A stretch of 64,000 nucleotides of DNA from an uncultured Subdoligranulum sp. (GTDB lineage: Bacteria > Bacillota > Clostridia > Oscillospirales > Ruminococcaceae), in contig CAJFFY010000008.1 in NCBI GenBank assembly GCA_904374465.1, positions 1-64,000 on the forward strand, written 5' to 3'. The notes under the pieces are model-generated. The model searched no databases and was not told the DNA's origin. It worked only from the letters and a program-made list of their open reading frames with translations. Shown here in pieces: positions 7,321-16,058 of this stretch; within the stretch, counting starts at the first letter, position 1, and each line of letters starts with the position of its first letter. The translations under genes and the position numbers were made by a program.

Positions 7321-9573
7321 ATGACAGACTTCAAACAGTGGGAAGGCTTTGAAGGCCGCATCTGGAAGGAAGAAGTCAACACCCGTGACTTCATCCAGAA
7401 AAACTATAAACCGTACGACGGCGACGAAAGTTTCCTGGCCGGTCCTACCGAAGCCACCAACAAGCTGTGGGGTGCCCTGCAGAAGCTGCAGAAAGAGGAG
7501 CGCGCCAAGGGCGGCGTTCTGGACATGGAGACCGAGGTGGTTTCCGGTCTGACGGCATACGGCCCCGGCTATATCGACCCCGAACTCAAGGATCTGGAGC
7601 AGATCGTCGGCCTGCAGACCGACAAGCCCCTCAAGCGTGCCTTTATGCCCTACGGCGGCATCAAGATGGCAGAACAGGCCTGCACCACCTACGGTTATAC
7701 CCCCAGTCCCAAACTGCACGAGATCTTTACCAAATATGCCCGTACTCACAACCAGGCTGTGTTTGATGCCTACACCCCCGAAATGCGCAAGGCCCGTCAC
7801 AGCCACATCGTCACCGGTCTGCCCGACACCTACGGCCGCGGCCGCATTGTGGGTGATTACCGCCGTGTGGCGCTGTACGGCATCGACTTCCTGATCAAGG
7901 AAAAGCAGAATGACTTCGCCAACTGCGGCGACGGCACCATGCTGGATGATGTGATCCGCCAGCGGGAAGAAATTTCGCTGCAGATCCAGGCCCTGAAGGG
8001 CATGAAGGAGATGGCTGCCACCTACGGTTACGACATCTCCCAGCCGGCTGCCAATGCCAAGGAGGCCGTCCAGTGGCTGTACTTCGGCTACCTGGCCGCC
8101 ATCAAGACCCAGAACGGCGCCGCCATGAGCGTGGGCCGTGTGTCCACCTTCCTGGATATCTATATCCAGCGTGACCTGGACCGCGGCATCCTCACCGAGA
8201 GCCAGGCCCAGGAACTCATCGACCATCTGGTCATGAAGTTCCGTATGGTCAAGTTCGCCCGCATCCCCAGCTACAACCAGCTGTTCAGCGGCGACCCCGT
8301 GTGGGCTACCCTGGAAGTGGCCGGTATCGGTATGGACGGCCGTTCCATGGTCACCAAGACCGATTTCCGCTTCCTGCATACCCTGGAGAACATGGGCCCC
8401 GCGCCGGAACCCAACATGACGGTGCTGTATTCCTCCGCCCTGCCCAAAACCTTCAAGGACTATGCTTCCCGCATCTCCATCAAGACTTCCTCGGTCCAGT
8501 ATGAGAACGATGATGTGATGAAGCCGGTCTGGGGCGACGATTACTCCATCTGCTGCTGCGTGTCTGCCACCCAGACCGGCAAGGAGATGCAGTTCTTCGG
8601 TGCCCGTGCCAATCTGGCCAAGTGCCTGCTCTACGCCATCAACGGCGGCGTGGACGAAAAGCTGGGTGAGCAGGTGGGTCCCGCCTATGCCCCCATCACC
8701 AGCGAGTATCTGGACTACGACGAGGTTGTCAAGAAGTATGATGTCATGATGGACTGGCTGGTTGGCCTCTACGTGAACATCCTCAACCTCATTCAGTATA
8801 TGCACGACAAGTACTACTATGAGGCCGCCGAGATGGCCCTCATTGATACCGACGTGCGCCGTACCTTTGCCACCGGCATTGCGGGCTTCAGCCATGTGGT
8901 GGACTCCCTGAGCGCCATCAAGTACGCCAAGGTCAAGTGCATCCGCAACGAGCAGGGCCTGGTCACCGACTACGAGATCGAAGGGGACTTCCCCAAGTAC
9001 GGCAACGACGACGACCGCGCCGACGACATTGCGGTGAACCTGCTGCGCAGCTTCCTGGAGAAGATCAAGCGCCGCCACACCTACCGCAACTCCGAGCCCA
9101 CCACCTCCATCCTGACCATCACCTCCAACGTGGTGTACGGCAAGGCTACCGGTGCTATGCCGGACGGCCGCAAGGCATACACGCCCTTTGCCCCCGGTGG
9201 CAACCCCAGCTACGGTGCCGAAACCCACGGCCTGCTGGCCAGCCTGAACTCGGTGGCCAAGCTGCCCTACCACTGGGCGCTGGACGGCATCTCCAACACC
9301 CAGACCATCAACCCCGATGCCCTGGGCCACAGCGAGCAGGAGCGCGTGGAGAACCTGGTGCAGGTCATGGACGGCTACTTCGACCAGGGGGCCCACCACC
9401 TGAACGTCAACGTCTTCGGCACTGAAAAGCTGATTGACGCCATGGAGCACCCCGAGAAGGAGGAGTACGCCAACTTCACCATCCGTGTCTCCGGTTATGC
9501 GGTCAAGTTCATCGACCTGACCCGCGAACAGCAGCTGGATGTCATTGCCCGTACCTGCCACAAGGTGCTGTAA
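7321..9573 (+). CDS. pflB: Pyruvate formate-lyase (formate C-acetyltransferase)
   Basis: Converts pyruvate and CoA to acetyl-CoA and formate in anaerobic fermentation, using a glycyl radical. The 750-residue length fits (E. coli 759). The active-site cysteine pair is in YSICCCVSATQTG at about residues 411-413, and the glycyl-radical loop RVSGYAV lies near residue 725, close to the C-terminus. ATG 7321 is chosen because AAGGAG is at 7308-7313; the longer in-frame extension covers the promoter. The activase gene follows 76 bases later, beyond a terminator hairpin, so the two are co-oriented but probably expressed at different levels. Confidence 0.98.
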   Translation: MTDFKQWEGFEGRIWKEEVNTRDFIQKNYKPYDGDESFLAGPTEATNKLWGALQKLQKEERAKGGVLDMETEVVSGLTAYGPGYIDPELKDLEQIVGLQTDKPLKRAFMPYGGIKMAEQACTTYGYTPSPKLHEIFTKYARTHNQAVFDAYTPEMRKARHSHIVTGLPDTYGRGRIVGDYRRVALYGIDFLIKEKQNDFANCGDGTMLDDVIRQREEISLQIQALKGMKEMAATYGYDISQPAANAKEAVQWLYFGYLAAIKTQNGAAMSVGRVSTFLDIYIQRDLDRGILTESQAQELIDHLVMKFRMVKFARIPSYNQLFSGDPVWATLEVAGIGMDGRSMVTKTDFRFLHTLENMGPAPEPNMTVLYSSALPKTFKDYASRISIKTSSVQYENDDVMKPVWGDDYSICCCVSATQTGKEMQFFGARANLAKCLLYAINGGVDEKLGEQVGPAYAPITSEYLDYDEVVKKYDVMMDWLVGLYVNILNLIQYMHDKYYYEAAEMALIDTDVRRTFATGIAGFSHVVDSLSAIKYAKVKCIRNEQGLVTDYEIEGDFPKYGNDDDRADDIAVNLLRSFLEKIKRRHTYRNSEPTTSILTITSNVVYGKATGAMPDGRKAYTPFAPGGNPSYGAETHGLLASLNSVAKLPYHWALDGISNTQTINPDALGHSEQERVENLVQVMDGYFDQGAHHLNVNVFGTEKLIDAMEHPEKEEYANFTIRVSGYAVKFIDLTREQQLDVIARTCHKVL

Positions 9574-9596
9574 TCGTCCATCTTTGATTCGGTAAG

Positions 9597-9628
9597 ATCC
9601 GCGGCCCCTCGGGTGGCCGCGGATTTTT
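9597..9628 (+). terminator. Terminator between pflB and pflA
   Basis: Ten-base stem ATCCGCGGCC/GGCCGCGGAT (9597-9606, 9615-9624) followed by T5. It should cut most transcripts after pflB and leave low read-through into pflA. Confidence 0.9.
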
Positions 9629-9649
9629 GTCACAAAAAAGGAGCTTTTT

Positions 9650-10426
9650 ATGTCACAACCCTCTGCAACGCTGGGATATATCCATTCCGTTGAAACCTTT
9701 GGCCTGGTGGACGGGCCGGGGGTCCGCTACGTCCTGTTTCTGCAGGGCTGCGCCATGCGCTGCCAGTACTGCCACAACCCCGAAACCTGGGCCTTTACCC
9801 GGGACACCGCCAAAACGCCCCAGGAGGCTTTCGACGCGGCCTACCGCTACCGCAACTACTGGCGCAACAACGGTGGCCTGACCATCAGCGGCGGTGAACC
9901 GCTGCTGCAGCTGGACTTTGTCAGCGAGGTCTTCCGTCTGGCCCACGCCAAGGGGATCCAAACCGCCCTGGATACCAGCGGCCAGCCTTTTGCACCGGAC
10001 AACGCCGACTGGATGGCGCGTTTTGACCGCCTGCTGGAAAACACCAGCCTGGTGATCCTGGATCTGAAGGAAATCGACGAGGAAAAACACCGTGCCCTCA
10101 CCGGGCACGGCAACGCCAACATTCTGGCCATGGCCCGCTATGTGGCGGACAAAGGGGTAGACCTTTGGATCCGTCATGTGCTGGTGCCGGACCTGACCGA
10201 CGATGCCGAAGGTCTGCGCAAACTGGATGCCTTCATCCGGACGCTGCCCACGGTGCGCCGGGTGGAGGTGCTGCCCTACCACACGCTGGGACTGTTCAAA
10301 TGGCAGAATCTGGGGATTCCGTACCCGCTGGAAGGGGTGCGGGTGCCCACCGCTGAGGAAGTGCAGACCGCTGAAGAACTGCTTCACGTGCGGGAGTACC
10401 CCGACGCCCCCAAAGAAAAATCCTAA
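9650..10426 (+). CDS. pflA: Pyruvate formate-lyase activating enzyme (radical SAM)
   Basis: Generates the glycyl radical on PflB using S-adenosylmethionine and a 4Fe-4S cluster. The cluster motif CxxxCxxC is Cys34-Cys38-Cys41 (CAMRCQYC), preceded by ETFGLVDGPGVRYVLFLQG, diagnostic for activases; the glycine-rich SAM site TISGGEPLLQ follows near residue 82. At 258 residues it is close to the family norm. AAAAAAGGAG sits before ATG 9650. It lies directly downstream of pflB across a terminator, which fits an enzyme needed in catalytic amounts. Confidence 0.97.
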   Translation: MSQPSATLGYIHSVETFGLVDGPGVRYVLFLQGCAMRCQYCHNPETWAFTRDTAKTPQEAFDAAYRYRNYWRNNGGLTISGGEPLLQLDFVSEVFRLAHAKGIQTALDTSGQPFAPDNADWMARFDRLLENTSLVILDLKEIDEEKHRALTGHGNANILAMARYVADKGVDLWIRHVLVPDLTDDAEGLRKLDAFIRTLPTVRRVEVLPYHTLGLFKWQNLGIPYPLEGVRVPTAEEVQTAEELLHVREYPDAPKEKS

Positions 10427-10445
10427 CAAAAATACTGGGAAATAC

Positions 10446-10475
10446 TTGACAGACCCCGTCCCGGTATGGTACAGT
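10446..10475 (+). promoter_or_regulatory. Promoter downstream of pflA
   Basis: TTGACA 10446-10451, an 18-nt spacer and TACAGT 10470-10475 in the context TATGGTACAGT (extended -10). It points right, away from pflA and into a region without a plus-strand gene. Confidence 0.7.
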
Positions 10476-10481
10476 ATATAC

Positions 10482-10660
10482 GTGGTTAGCGAACGCTAAC
10501 CATAACCAACCTGGAACCGCACCCGGCGAGCCTCTCCGGCTGCGGACCCTGCCAATATCCGGCTGCGCCTCCGTTTTGGCGTTTGCTCTGCGCCTTTTTC
10601 AGCAGTCCGGCTATTGCCATGTCACCCCACCGTTTCATGCTCCGGACGGTGGGGCTTTTT
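10482..10660 (+). ncRNA. Candidate operator-controlled short RNA after pflA
   Basis: The promoter and operator lead into about 180 nt without a convincing open frame, ending at a terminator: CCCCACCGT 10625-10633, ACGGTGGGG 10646-10654, then CT5. The next annotated gene is convergent on the minus strand, so this transcript has no downstream gene to serve as leader for; a free-standing regulated RNA is the simplest reading. It is unrelated in sequence to known RNAs that I can recall. Confidence 0.5.
10484..10501. promoter_or_regulatory. Operator GGTTAG-N6-CTAACC (copy 2)
   Basis: GGTTAG 10484-10489, CGAACG, CTAACC 10496-10501; the inner bases also pair, giving nine-base arms TGGTTAGCG/CGCTAACCA around AA. 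It begins eight bases after the -10 box, matching copy 1. Confidence 0.65.
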
Positions 10661-10672
10661 GTATCCAACGAA

Positions 10673-10710
10673 GAACCGGCTGCCGCATAGTGCGGCAGCC
10701 GGTTCGTTTT
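10673..10710. terminator. Hairpin at the 3' end of the glycosyltransferase operon
   Basis: Fifteen-base perfect stem 10673-10687 with 10691-10705. The T-rich tail is on the plus side (GTTTTG); on the minus strand it is the first strong hairpin after the last glycosyltransferase stop. Confidence 0.7.
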
Positions 10711-10714
10711 GTAA

Positions 10715-11776
10715 TTATTCGCGGCGCAGTCGACCGCCCAGCAGGTAGTATCCTGCCCAGTCCAATTTCCCATACAAGGGGGAATTGGTGCGCTTGGCTT
10801 CCGCCAGGGTGTACACCAGCTGGGTGTTGCGCCAGCGGCAGGGCAGGTAGTAGGCGCTGTAGCAGCGTTCGGTGCGCATCTGGTCCAGCAGGGCGCGCAG
10901 CCAGGGGCTTCGCAAAGCTGCGGTTGCCTTATCCCGCCGTATGCCGGACAGAGGGGCCGGGTCACGGCGCAGGATGTCTGCCACGCCTTCCGCAAAGACG
11001 GTCAGTTCCGCCCGGTGCAGCTGACGCAGGTCCGCCGGGGGACACTGTACGGTCAGGCAGGCGGCATTCAGCTTGGCAAAATGCTCCGGCCAGATTTCAC
11101 AGTAGTTGGCATGGTATTTGGTGGAAAGGGTGCCGGTGCGGCTACAGTCGTAAAAGGTCAGCGGGCTTTGCAGCACCCGGTAGCAGAACCCCGGGGTCTG
11201 TACCGCCAGCAAGGCCAGATAGTCCAATACAAATTGTAAATCTTCGCCTAAAGTGTACTGTGTGTTGAATTTGATCTGCTGTGCCCAGTCGGTGCGGTAC
11301 AGTTTGTTCCAGGGCATGGCCAGCAGGCAGTCCAGCCACAGCTTGGCCAGCCCGTTCCGGGGACGGGATTCCACGGCGGTGGTTACCGGAGCGGAATCCT
11401 CGGGGCGAGTGGTGTAGTGCCATAGTACAAAATCTTCCGGGTGCGCCTGCTGGACCTCCAGCGCCGCCTGCAGGGCGCCGGGGCGCAGGGCGTCATCGGA
11501 GTCCAGGAAGACGAGAAAATGGCTGTCGGCGGCCTGCATCCCGGCATTGCGGGCGCTGGAAACGCCGCGGCCCTGTTGGTGAATCACCCGGACCCGGGCA
11601 TCCCGGGCCGCCCAGGCGTCGCACAGCGCACCGCTGTCGTCGGGGCCGCCGTCATCCACCAGAATGCACTGCACGCCGCCCGACACCGTCTGGGATAGAA
11701 TACTCTGCACACAGCGATCCAGCGTGGCCTGCGAGCGGTAGACCGGAACCACCACACAGAAAGTCGGTTTGCTCAT
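10715..11776 (-). CDS. Family 2 glycosyltransferase
   Basis: A cytoplasmic GT-A enzyme of 353 residues that would add a sugar from an NDP-sugar to a growing surface glycan. Seen: the N-terminal strand VVVPVYRSQATLDRCVQSIL, the nucleotide-binding LVDDGGPDDSG, the metal-binding DSDD (LVFLDSDDALRP), and the family's PWNKLYRTDWA segment. It is the last gene of the run of eight glycosyltransferases and its ATG overlaps the previous stop (ATGA), with GGAGG in front. Donor and acceptor cannot be told from sequence. The C-terminal third is variable, probably for acceptor recognition. Confidence 0.9.
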   Translation of the reverse strand: MSKPTFCVVVPVYRSQATLDRCVQSILSQTVSGGVQCILVDDGGPDDSGALCDAWAARDARVRVIHQQGRGVSSARNAGMQAADSHFLVFLDSDDALRPGALQAALEVQQAHPEDFVLWHYTTRPEDSAPVTTAVESRPRNGLAKLWLDCLLAMPWNKLYRTDWAQQIKFNTQYTLGEDLQFVLDYLALLAVQTPGFCYRVLQSPLTFYDCSRTGTLSTKYHANYCEIWPEHFAKLNAACLTVQCPPADLRQLHRAELTVFAEGVADILRRDPAPLSGIRRDKATAALRSPWLRALLDQMRTERCYSAYYLPCRWRNTQLVYTLAEAKRTNSPLYGKLDWAGYYLLGGRLRRE

Positions 11777-13002
11777 ACGGCACCTCCATTCTGCAGCATA
11801 TCCTGTACGATGCGTACAAACTCGGTATAATAACGCTCCACAGAAAAATCCTTGGCCCGTTTGGCGCCGGCGGCCCCCATCTCGGCGCAGAGGGCCGGAT
11901 GTTCATACAGCATGCGGATACTCCAGGCCAACTGATCGGCGATGTTTTCGCCCCGTTCCACCAGCACCGCCTGGCTGCCTTCCAGGTATTCGGGCATACC
12001 GCCGCTGCGGGTGGCCAGTACGGGACGCCCGCAGGCCATGGCTTCCACCGCCACCAAACCGGCGGCTTCCTCCACCAGGGTGGGCACGCACACCAGGTCG
12101 GCCAGTCGATAGTAATCGGGCAGATCCTCGTTGGGAATGTAGCCGGTGAACTGGACACGGTTGCCCAGAGCCCGGGCCTGCTGCTCCAGCTTGCGCAAAA
12201 AGCTGCTTTGTTGGGTGCGTCCGAAGAAGGGGCTGCCCACGATGAGCAGCTTGATACGGGGCACCGGCAGCAGAGCCAACGCCTCCATCAATTTATGGAT
12301 GCCCTTGTCGGGGTCCAGCCGTCCGCAGAACAGCACCACAAAATCCTGGGCGCCGAAGCCCAGGCGGGTGCGCAGGGCCAGCGGCGGGGGACCGGGGCAG
12401 AAGCGCTTGGTATCCACACAGTTGTACCAGATGTAAGCGCGCCGGGGATCCAGCGTGCTGGTCTTGAGATAGTCGGCCCGGATGAACTCGCTCAACGCCA
12501 GAATGCCGCCGTAGATGGTGTCCATCACGGGGCTGCAGGCGGTCTGTCCGTGCAGATGGGCCAGGCAGCGGCGGCGGCCGAACATCCGGCTGATGGCGCT
12601 GCACTGGGTCAGGTTGCCGCCTTCGGCCACGATCAGGTCGGGGCCGGGGGGTTCCAGGGCCAGGGACAGCTGTACTTTCTGGTACCAGGGATCGTAGGGG
12701 GCCGCGATGCCCAGGCAGCGCTCCACAAAGACCATGGGCCAGTAACGGCGATGGCCGTGGGGCCGGGCAATGAACAGCATCTTGGTGTGCTGCAGCCCTT
12801 CGGCGGCGCGACGGGCCGCGTCGTCGGGGACGCTGGCACACAGCAGATCCAGCTTGCCCTGGCGCTCGTTTTCGCGGATCAAATGGGTCAGCAACGTCTC
12901 CACCGCGCCGCCCTGGACCGCCGGCACCGGAAGATCCGGGGGCGGCACCAGCAGCACGCGGGGGCGCTTTTCTTTTTCTCTGTCGTTTTTCAGGATCGCC
13001 AA
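11773..13002 (-). CDS. Family 4 glycosyltransferase
   Basis: A 409-residue GT-B enzyme. The C-terminal donor domain has FVVLFCGRLDPDKGIHKLMEAL and the EX7E-like region VPTLVEEAAGLVAVEAMACGRPVLATRSGG typical of GT4. The N-terminal acceptor domain begins after a short basic stretch with RVLLVPPPDLPVPAVQGGAVETL. The start is TTG at 13002 with AGAAGGAG six bases upstream. It follows a GT2 gene by 27 bases and overlaps the next one by four, so it is part of the same transcript. The sugar specificity is unknown. Confidence 0.9.
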   Translation of the reverse strand: MAILKNDREKEKRPRVLLVPPPDLPVPAVQGGAVETLLTHLIRENERQGKLDLLCASVPDDAARRAAEGLQHTKMLFIARPHGHRRYWPMVFVERCLGIAAPYDPWYQKVQLSLALEPPGPDLIVAEGGNLTQCSAISRMFGRRRCLAHLHGQTACSPVMDTIYGGILALSEFIRADYLKTSTLDPRRAYIWYNCVDTKRFCPGPPPLALRTRLGFGAQDFVVLFCGRLDPDKGIHKLMEALALLPVPRIKLLIVGSPFFGRTQQSSFLRKLEQQARALGNRVQFTGYIPNEDLPDYYRLADLVCVPTLVEEAAGLVAVEAMACGRPVLATRSGGMPEYLEGSQAVLVERGENIADQLAWSIRMLYEHPALCAEMGAAGAKRAKDFSVERYYTEFVRIVQDMLQNGGAV

Positions 13003-13029
13003 GGTCGGCTCCTTCTGTGGTGCGTTGTT

Positions 13030-14010
13030 TTACTTCTTCAGCGGGCAGAGGCTCTCGGCGCTCATCATGGACCAGCGGGCCGCCGAAAGCTTTTCGGTCA
13101 TCTTCATATGCCGGCAGTTGGGAAGATAGCTGATCAGCCCCTGCATGAGGAACTGCTCCTTGCTGATGGCTTTGATCAGCTGCGGGGTGGGATTCTGGCG
13201 CACCTTGGCGCACAGGAACAGATAGCGCCGCCAGCAGGCCGCATAGGCGGCGTCAATCACCGCGCGGTCGGCGTTGTTTTCCACATAGAAGCGGTACCGG
13301 TCGGCCAGACCGTCCACCGCATCAAAAGCCTCCGGCTTGATGGACGAGCGGCAGATGCTGCCCGAGCTCAGCCGGTAGTGGTAGAGGATGGTGTCGATGC
13401 AGACCACCTTGTCGCAGCGCCAGAACAGCCGGTGGGCCACAAAGTCGTCCTCATGCAGGCGGCCTTCAGGGTAGTGCAACAGTTTCCATACCTCGGCGCG
13501 GTAGAGCTTGTTCCAGGCCACCGTGTAGACGGTACCGTTGGGGGTGTAGAATTCATTCAGCAGATCCTTGCCGCAGAAAACGCCTTCCTGGGCCGGATGG
13601 GTGGAGTGGGGCGGCTGGCAGCTTTGTCCGTTTTCCTGCACGTCCTCCACGGCGCACAGGGCCATATAGGCGTCGTGCTCCTCGCAGGCATCGTACAGCG
13701 TGCGCAGGTAGGCCGGCAGCACCACATCGTCGGAGTCCACAAAGGCATAATACCGTCCGCGAGCGGCGTCGATACCGGTGTTGCGCGCCGCCGACAGGCC
13801 CTGATTCTCCTGATGGAAGACCCGGACCCGGGAATCCTTGGCGGCATACTGGTCGCAGATCTCGCTGCAGCCGTCCGTCGAACCGTCGTCCACCAGCAAC
13901 ACCTCATAGGGCACCTGAATATCCTGAGCCAGGATGCTGTCCAGGCATTCCGGCAGAAAAGTCTTGGTGTTGTAAATCGGTACGATCACGCTGATTGCAA
14001 TACGTTCCAT
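13030..14010 (-). CDS. Family 2 glycosyltransferase
   Basis: A 326-residue GT2. Key segments are ISVIVPIYNTKTFLPECLDSIL, LLVDDGSTDGCSEICDQYAAKD, the metal-binding FVDSDDVVLPAYL and AWNKLYRAEVWKLL. ATG 14010 overlaps the preceding stop by one base (TGATG) and has GAAGGG upstream, so translation is coupled. A longer in-frame reading overlaps the upstream gene and is not protein-like. Likely adds one residue of the surface polysaccharide assembled by this operon; donor and linkage are unknown. Confidence 0.9.
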   Translation of the reverse strand: MERIAISVIVPIYNTKTFLPECLDSILAQDIQVPYEVLLVDDGSTDGCSEICDQYAAKDSRVRVFHQENQGLSAARNTGIDAARGRYYAFVDSDDVVLPAYLRTLYDACEEHDAYMALCAVEDVQENGQSCQPPHSTHPAQEGVFCGKDLLNEFYTPNGTVYTVAWNKLYRAEVWKLLHYPEGRLHEDDFVAHRLFWRCDKVVCIDTILYHYRLSSGSICRSSIKPEAFDAVDGLADRYRFYVENNADRAVIDAAYAACWRRYLFLCAKVRQNPTPQLIKAISKEQFLMQGLISYLPNCRHMKMTEKLSAARWSMMSAESLCPLKK

Positions 14011-15038
14011 CAATGCATTTCCCTTCCTCTCTTTGCGGCCAGACGTCCCCAGGCGGTGGCTGCGGTATAAAGCGCCGTAGGGTTGGCGCAAAACAGGACG
14101 GCGCGCAGTTTTTCGCCGGCCGGCAGCAGGGGGCTGCCCAAAAGATCCGGCAGTACGGCGTCCAGATGTTTTTTGTGGGTCATAAACTTGGGTTTCAGTT
14201 CCGACAGATTGCCGGCAGCGCCGGACTGACACCAGAACTGATAAAACACACGCCAGTACCACAGGGTGGCCCATTGGCGGTATTCCGCAAATCCGGTACG
14301 GCTGGCGAAGTATTGCAGCCAGTCCCAATACATCCGCAGATCATCCAGCTTGCGCGCCGGAAAGGTGGCGGTACTGGTGATCTGTCCGGCCCGGGTACGG
14401 TAGTGGTAGAGCACATCGGGCAGGCAGTTGCACCGCTCTCCCTCAAAGACGCGGTGCAGTACGCTGGCGTCGTCCCCAAAGAGCATCGTCTCGTCATAGT
14501 GGATGCCCTTGTCCCGGAACAGCCGAATATCAAACAACTTGTTCCAGCTCAGGGGGCCGTAGTAACTACCGGTCTGGAAGGTCTCCAGCAGCAGCGTCTC
14601 GGCATCGCGTACACCGTGCTGCCGTATGGCCACCCGGCGTCCCGGAATGGTGTGATCTTCCTCATCGATGCAGTCGCCGCTGCAGGCGGCCAGCCGCACC
14701 CCGGGGGCCTGCAAGGCCGCATAGAGGGTTTCGTACATGGTGGGCTCGATCCGGTCGTCGGAATCCACGAACCCGATATACTGTCCCCGGGCGTTGTCCA
14801 GGCCCTTGTTGCGGGCGCTGGCCGGGCCGCCGTTGGGCTGATGGAACACCCGGATGCGGGCGTCCCGGGCGGCCAGCGCGTCACAGAGGGGCCCGGCCCC
14901 GTCCGAGCTGCCGTCATCGATGAGCAGCAGTTCAAAGTCCGTGAACGTCTGTGCCAGAATGCTGTTGACCGCCGCTTCCAGAAAGGGGCGGGTATTGTAC
15001 ACCGTTGAGACGATGGTGATGGTGGGGGATTTGCCCAT
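14010..15038 (-). CDS. Family 2 glycosyltransferase
   Basis: A 342-residue GT2 with TITIVSTVYNTRPFLEAAVN, LLIDDGSSDGAGPLCDALAARD, IGFVDSDDRIEPTMY and SWNKLFDIRLFRD. I place the start at ATG 15038 because AGGAG lies eight bases before it; a further ATG at 15053 abuts the previous stop but would put the ribosome site inside the gene. The enzyme is close in layout to its neighbours, suggesting expansion of one ancestral glycosyltransferase within the operon. Specificity cannot be assigned. Confidence 0.9.
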   Translation of the reverse strand: MGKSPTITIVSTVYNTRPFLEAAVNSILAQTFTDFELLLIDDGSSDGAGPLCDALAARDARIRVFHQPNGGPASARNKGLDNARGQYIGFVDSDDRIEPTMYETLYAALQAPGVRLAACSGDCIDEEDHTIPGRRVAIRQHGVRDAETLLLETFQTGSYYGPLSWNKLFDIRLFRDKGIHYDETMLFGDDASVLHRVFEGERCNCLPDVLYHYRTRAGQITSTATFPARKLDDLRMYWDWLQYFASRTGFAEYRQWATLWYWRVFYQFWCQSGAAGNLSELKPKFMTHKKHLDAVLPDLLGSPLLPAGEKLRAVLFCANPTALYTAATAWGRLAAKRGREMH

Positions 15039-15053
15039 TCCGCTTCTCCTCAT

Positions 15054-16058
15054 TTACAGAAAACGTTGTTTGGCCAGGGTGTAGGCGGCCAGCAGACCGG
15101 GCAGTCGGCAGGCCACGCCGATGCGGTACGGAATCGCCAGCAGGCGGTTGGGGTCCCGCCGCAGTTGGTCCCGCAGGGCCGCGCGGGCATCCCGGTCGGC
15201 CAGAATCCGGTCGAACAGAGCCCGACGCCGGGCCAGGGAAAGATGGCCCCTGCACCCTGTCAACAACCCGTACTGGTTCAGGCAGGCACGCACCCGGCTG
15301 GTCTGCAGATAGGGTGCCGGGTCCAGCCCGTTTTGCCGCAGCAGGGCTTCCAGTGCCGGGCGGGTGATGGCTTCGGCGTCCAGCAGGTCGTCCCGCAGCG
15401 AGCGGGACAGGCTTCCGGCAACCAAATCGTTTTGCTTATAGTATATACCACCCAGGCAATAAATGGCAGTCGTTTTTTGTAAAAAAAGTATGTTAAACAG
15501 GACATCCTCGTTGATTTTGAGGCTTTCGTCGAACCGAAGGGCCCCGATGCGGTCCCGCCGGAACAGTTTGGGGTAGGGGGCGGCCAGCAGACCGGTGTCG
15601 AACAACAGGGGAGACAGGGCTTCCCCCAGGGCAGCCAGTCCCTCGTAGCGTCCCGGAGCAAGCGGTGCCACCACGTCGGTGTGGGGGGCGCTGGCCCGGC
15701 GCAGGCCGAACAGTACCATCCCTTCGTCGGTGACGGGGGTGGCTGCCAGAGCCGCCCACAGGCCGGGCAGCAATTCATCGTCGGCATCCAGGAACAGGAC
15801 CCAGTCGCCGGTGGCGGCGTCCAGGCCGGTGTTGCGGGCCGCACCGGCACCGCCGTTGGGACGGTGCAAAGCGGTGATCCGGGCATCTCGGGCAGCCAGA
15901 CGGTCACACAGGGCACCGGTGTCGTCGGGACTGCCGTCCTCCACCAGCAACAGTTGCAGATCCTCGGGTGCACCCTGCAGGGCGCTGGTCACTGCACGCT
16001 CCAGGGTGGCGGTGGCCTTGTAACAGGGGATGATGATGGTCGTGGTCCAGCGGTTCAC
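15054..16058 (-). CDS. Family 2 glycosyltransferase
   Basis: A 334-residue GT2 starting at GTG 16058, which overlaps the previous stop (GTGA) and follows AGGAGG. Motifs: TTIIIPCYKATATLERAVTS, LLVEDGSPDDTGALCDRLAARD, LFLDADDELLPGLW (DADD instead of DSDD) and PYPKLFRRDRIG, where the usual WNKL is replaced by YPKL. The residue changes suggest a different donor or acceptor from the other GT2 enzymes. Its place mid-operon again argues for a role in the shared glycan. Confidence 0.9.
   Translation of the reverse strand: MNRWTTTIIIPCYKATATLERAVTSALQGAPEDLQLLLVEDGSPDDTGALCDRLAARDARITALHRPNGGAGAARNTGLDAATGDWVLFLDADDELLPGLWAALAATPVTDEGMVLFGLRRASAPHTDVVAPLAPGRYEGLAALGEALSPLLFDTGLLAAPYPKLFRRDRIGALRFDESLKINEDVLFNILFLQKTTAIYCLGGIYYKQNDLVAGSLSRSLRDDLLDAEAITRPALEALLRQNGLDPAPYLQTSRVRACLNQYGLLTGCRGHLSLARRRALFDRILADRDARAALRDQLRRDPNRLLAIPYRIGVACRLPGLLAAYTLAKQRFL

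Noticed and set aside
7276..9633. Minus-strand open frame of 785 codons over pflB
   Set aside because: Mirror frame of a certain pflB; no motif, no ribosome site.
11281..14070. Plus-strand open frame of 929 codons over the glycosyltransferases
   Set aside because: Antisense shadow of three glycosyltransferase genes that have clear family motifs and coupled starts.
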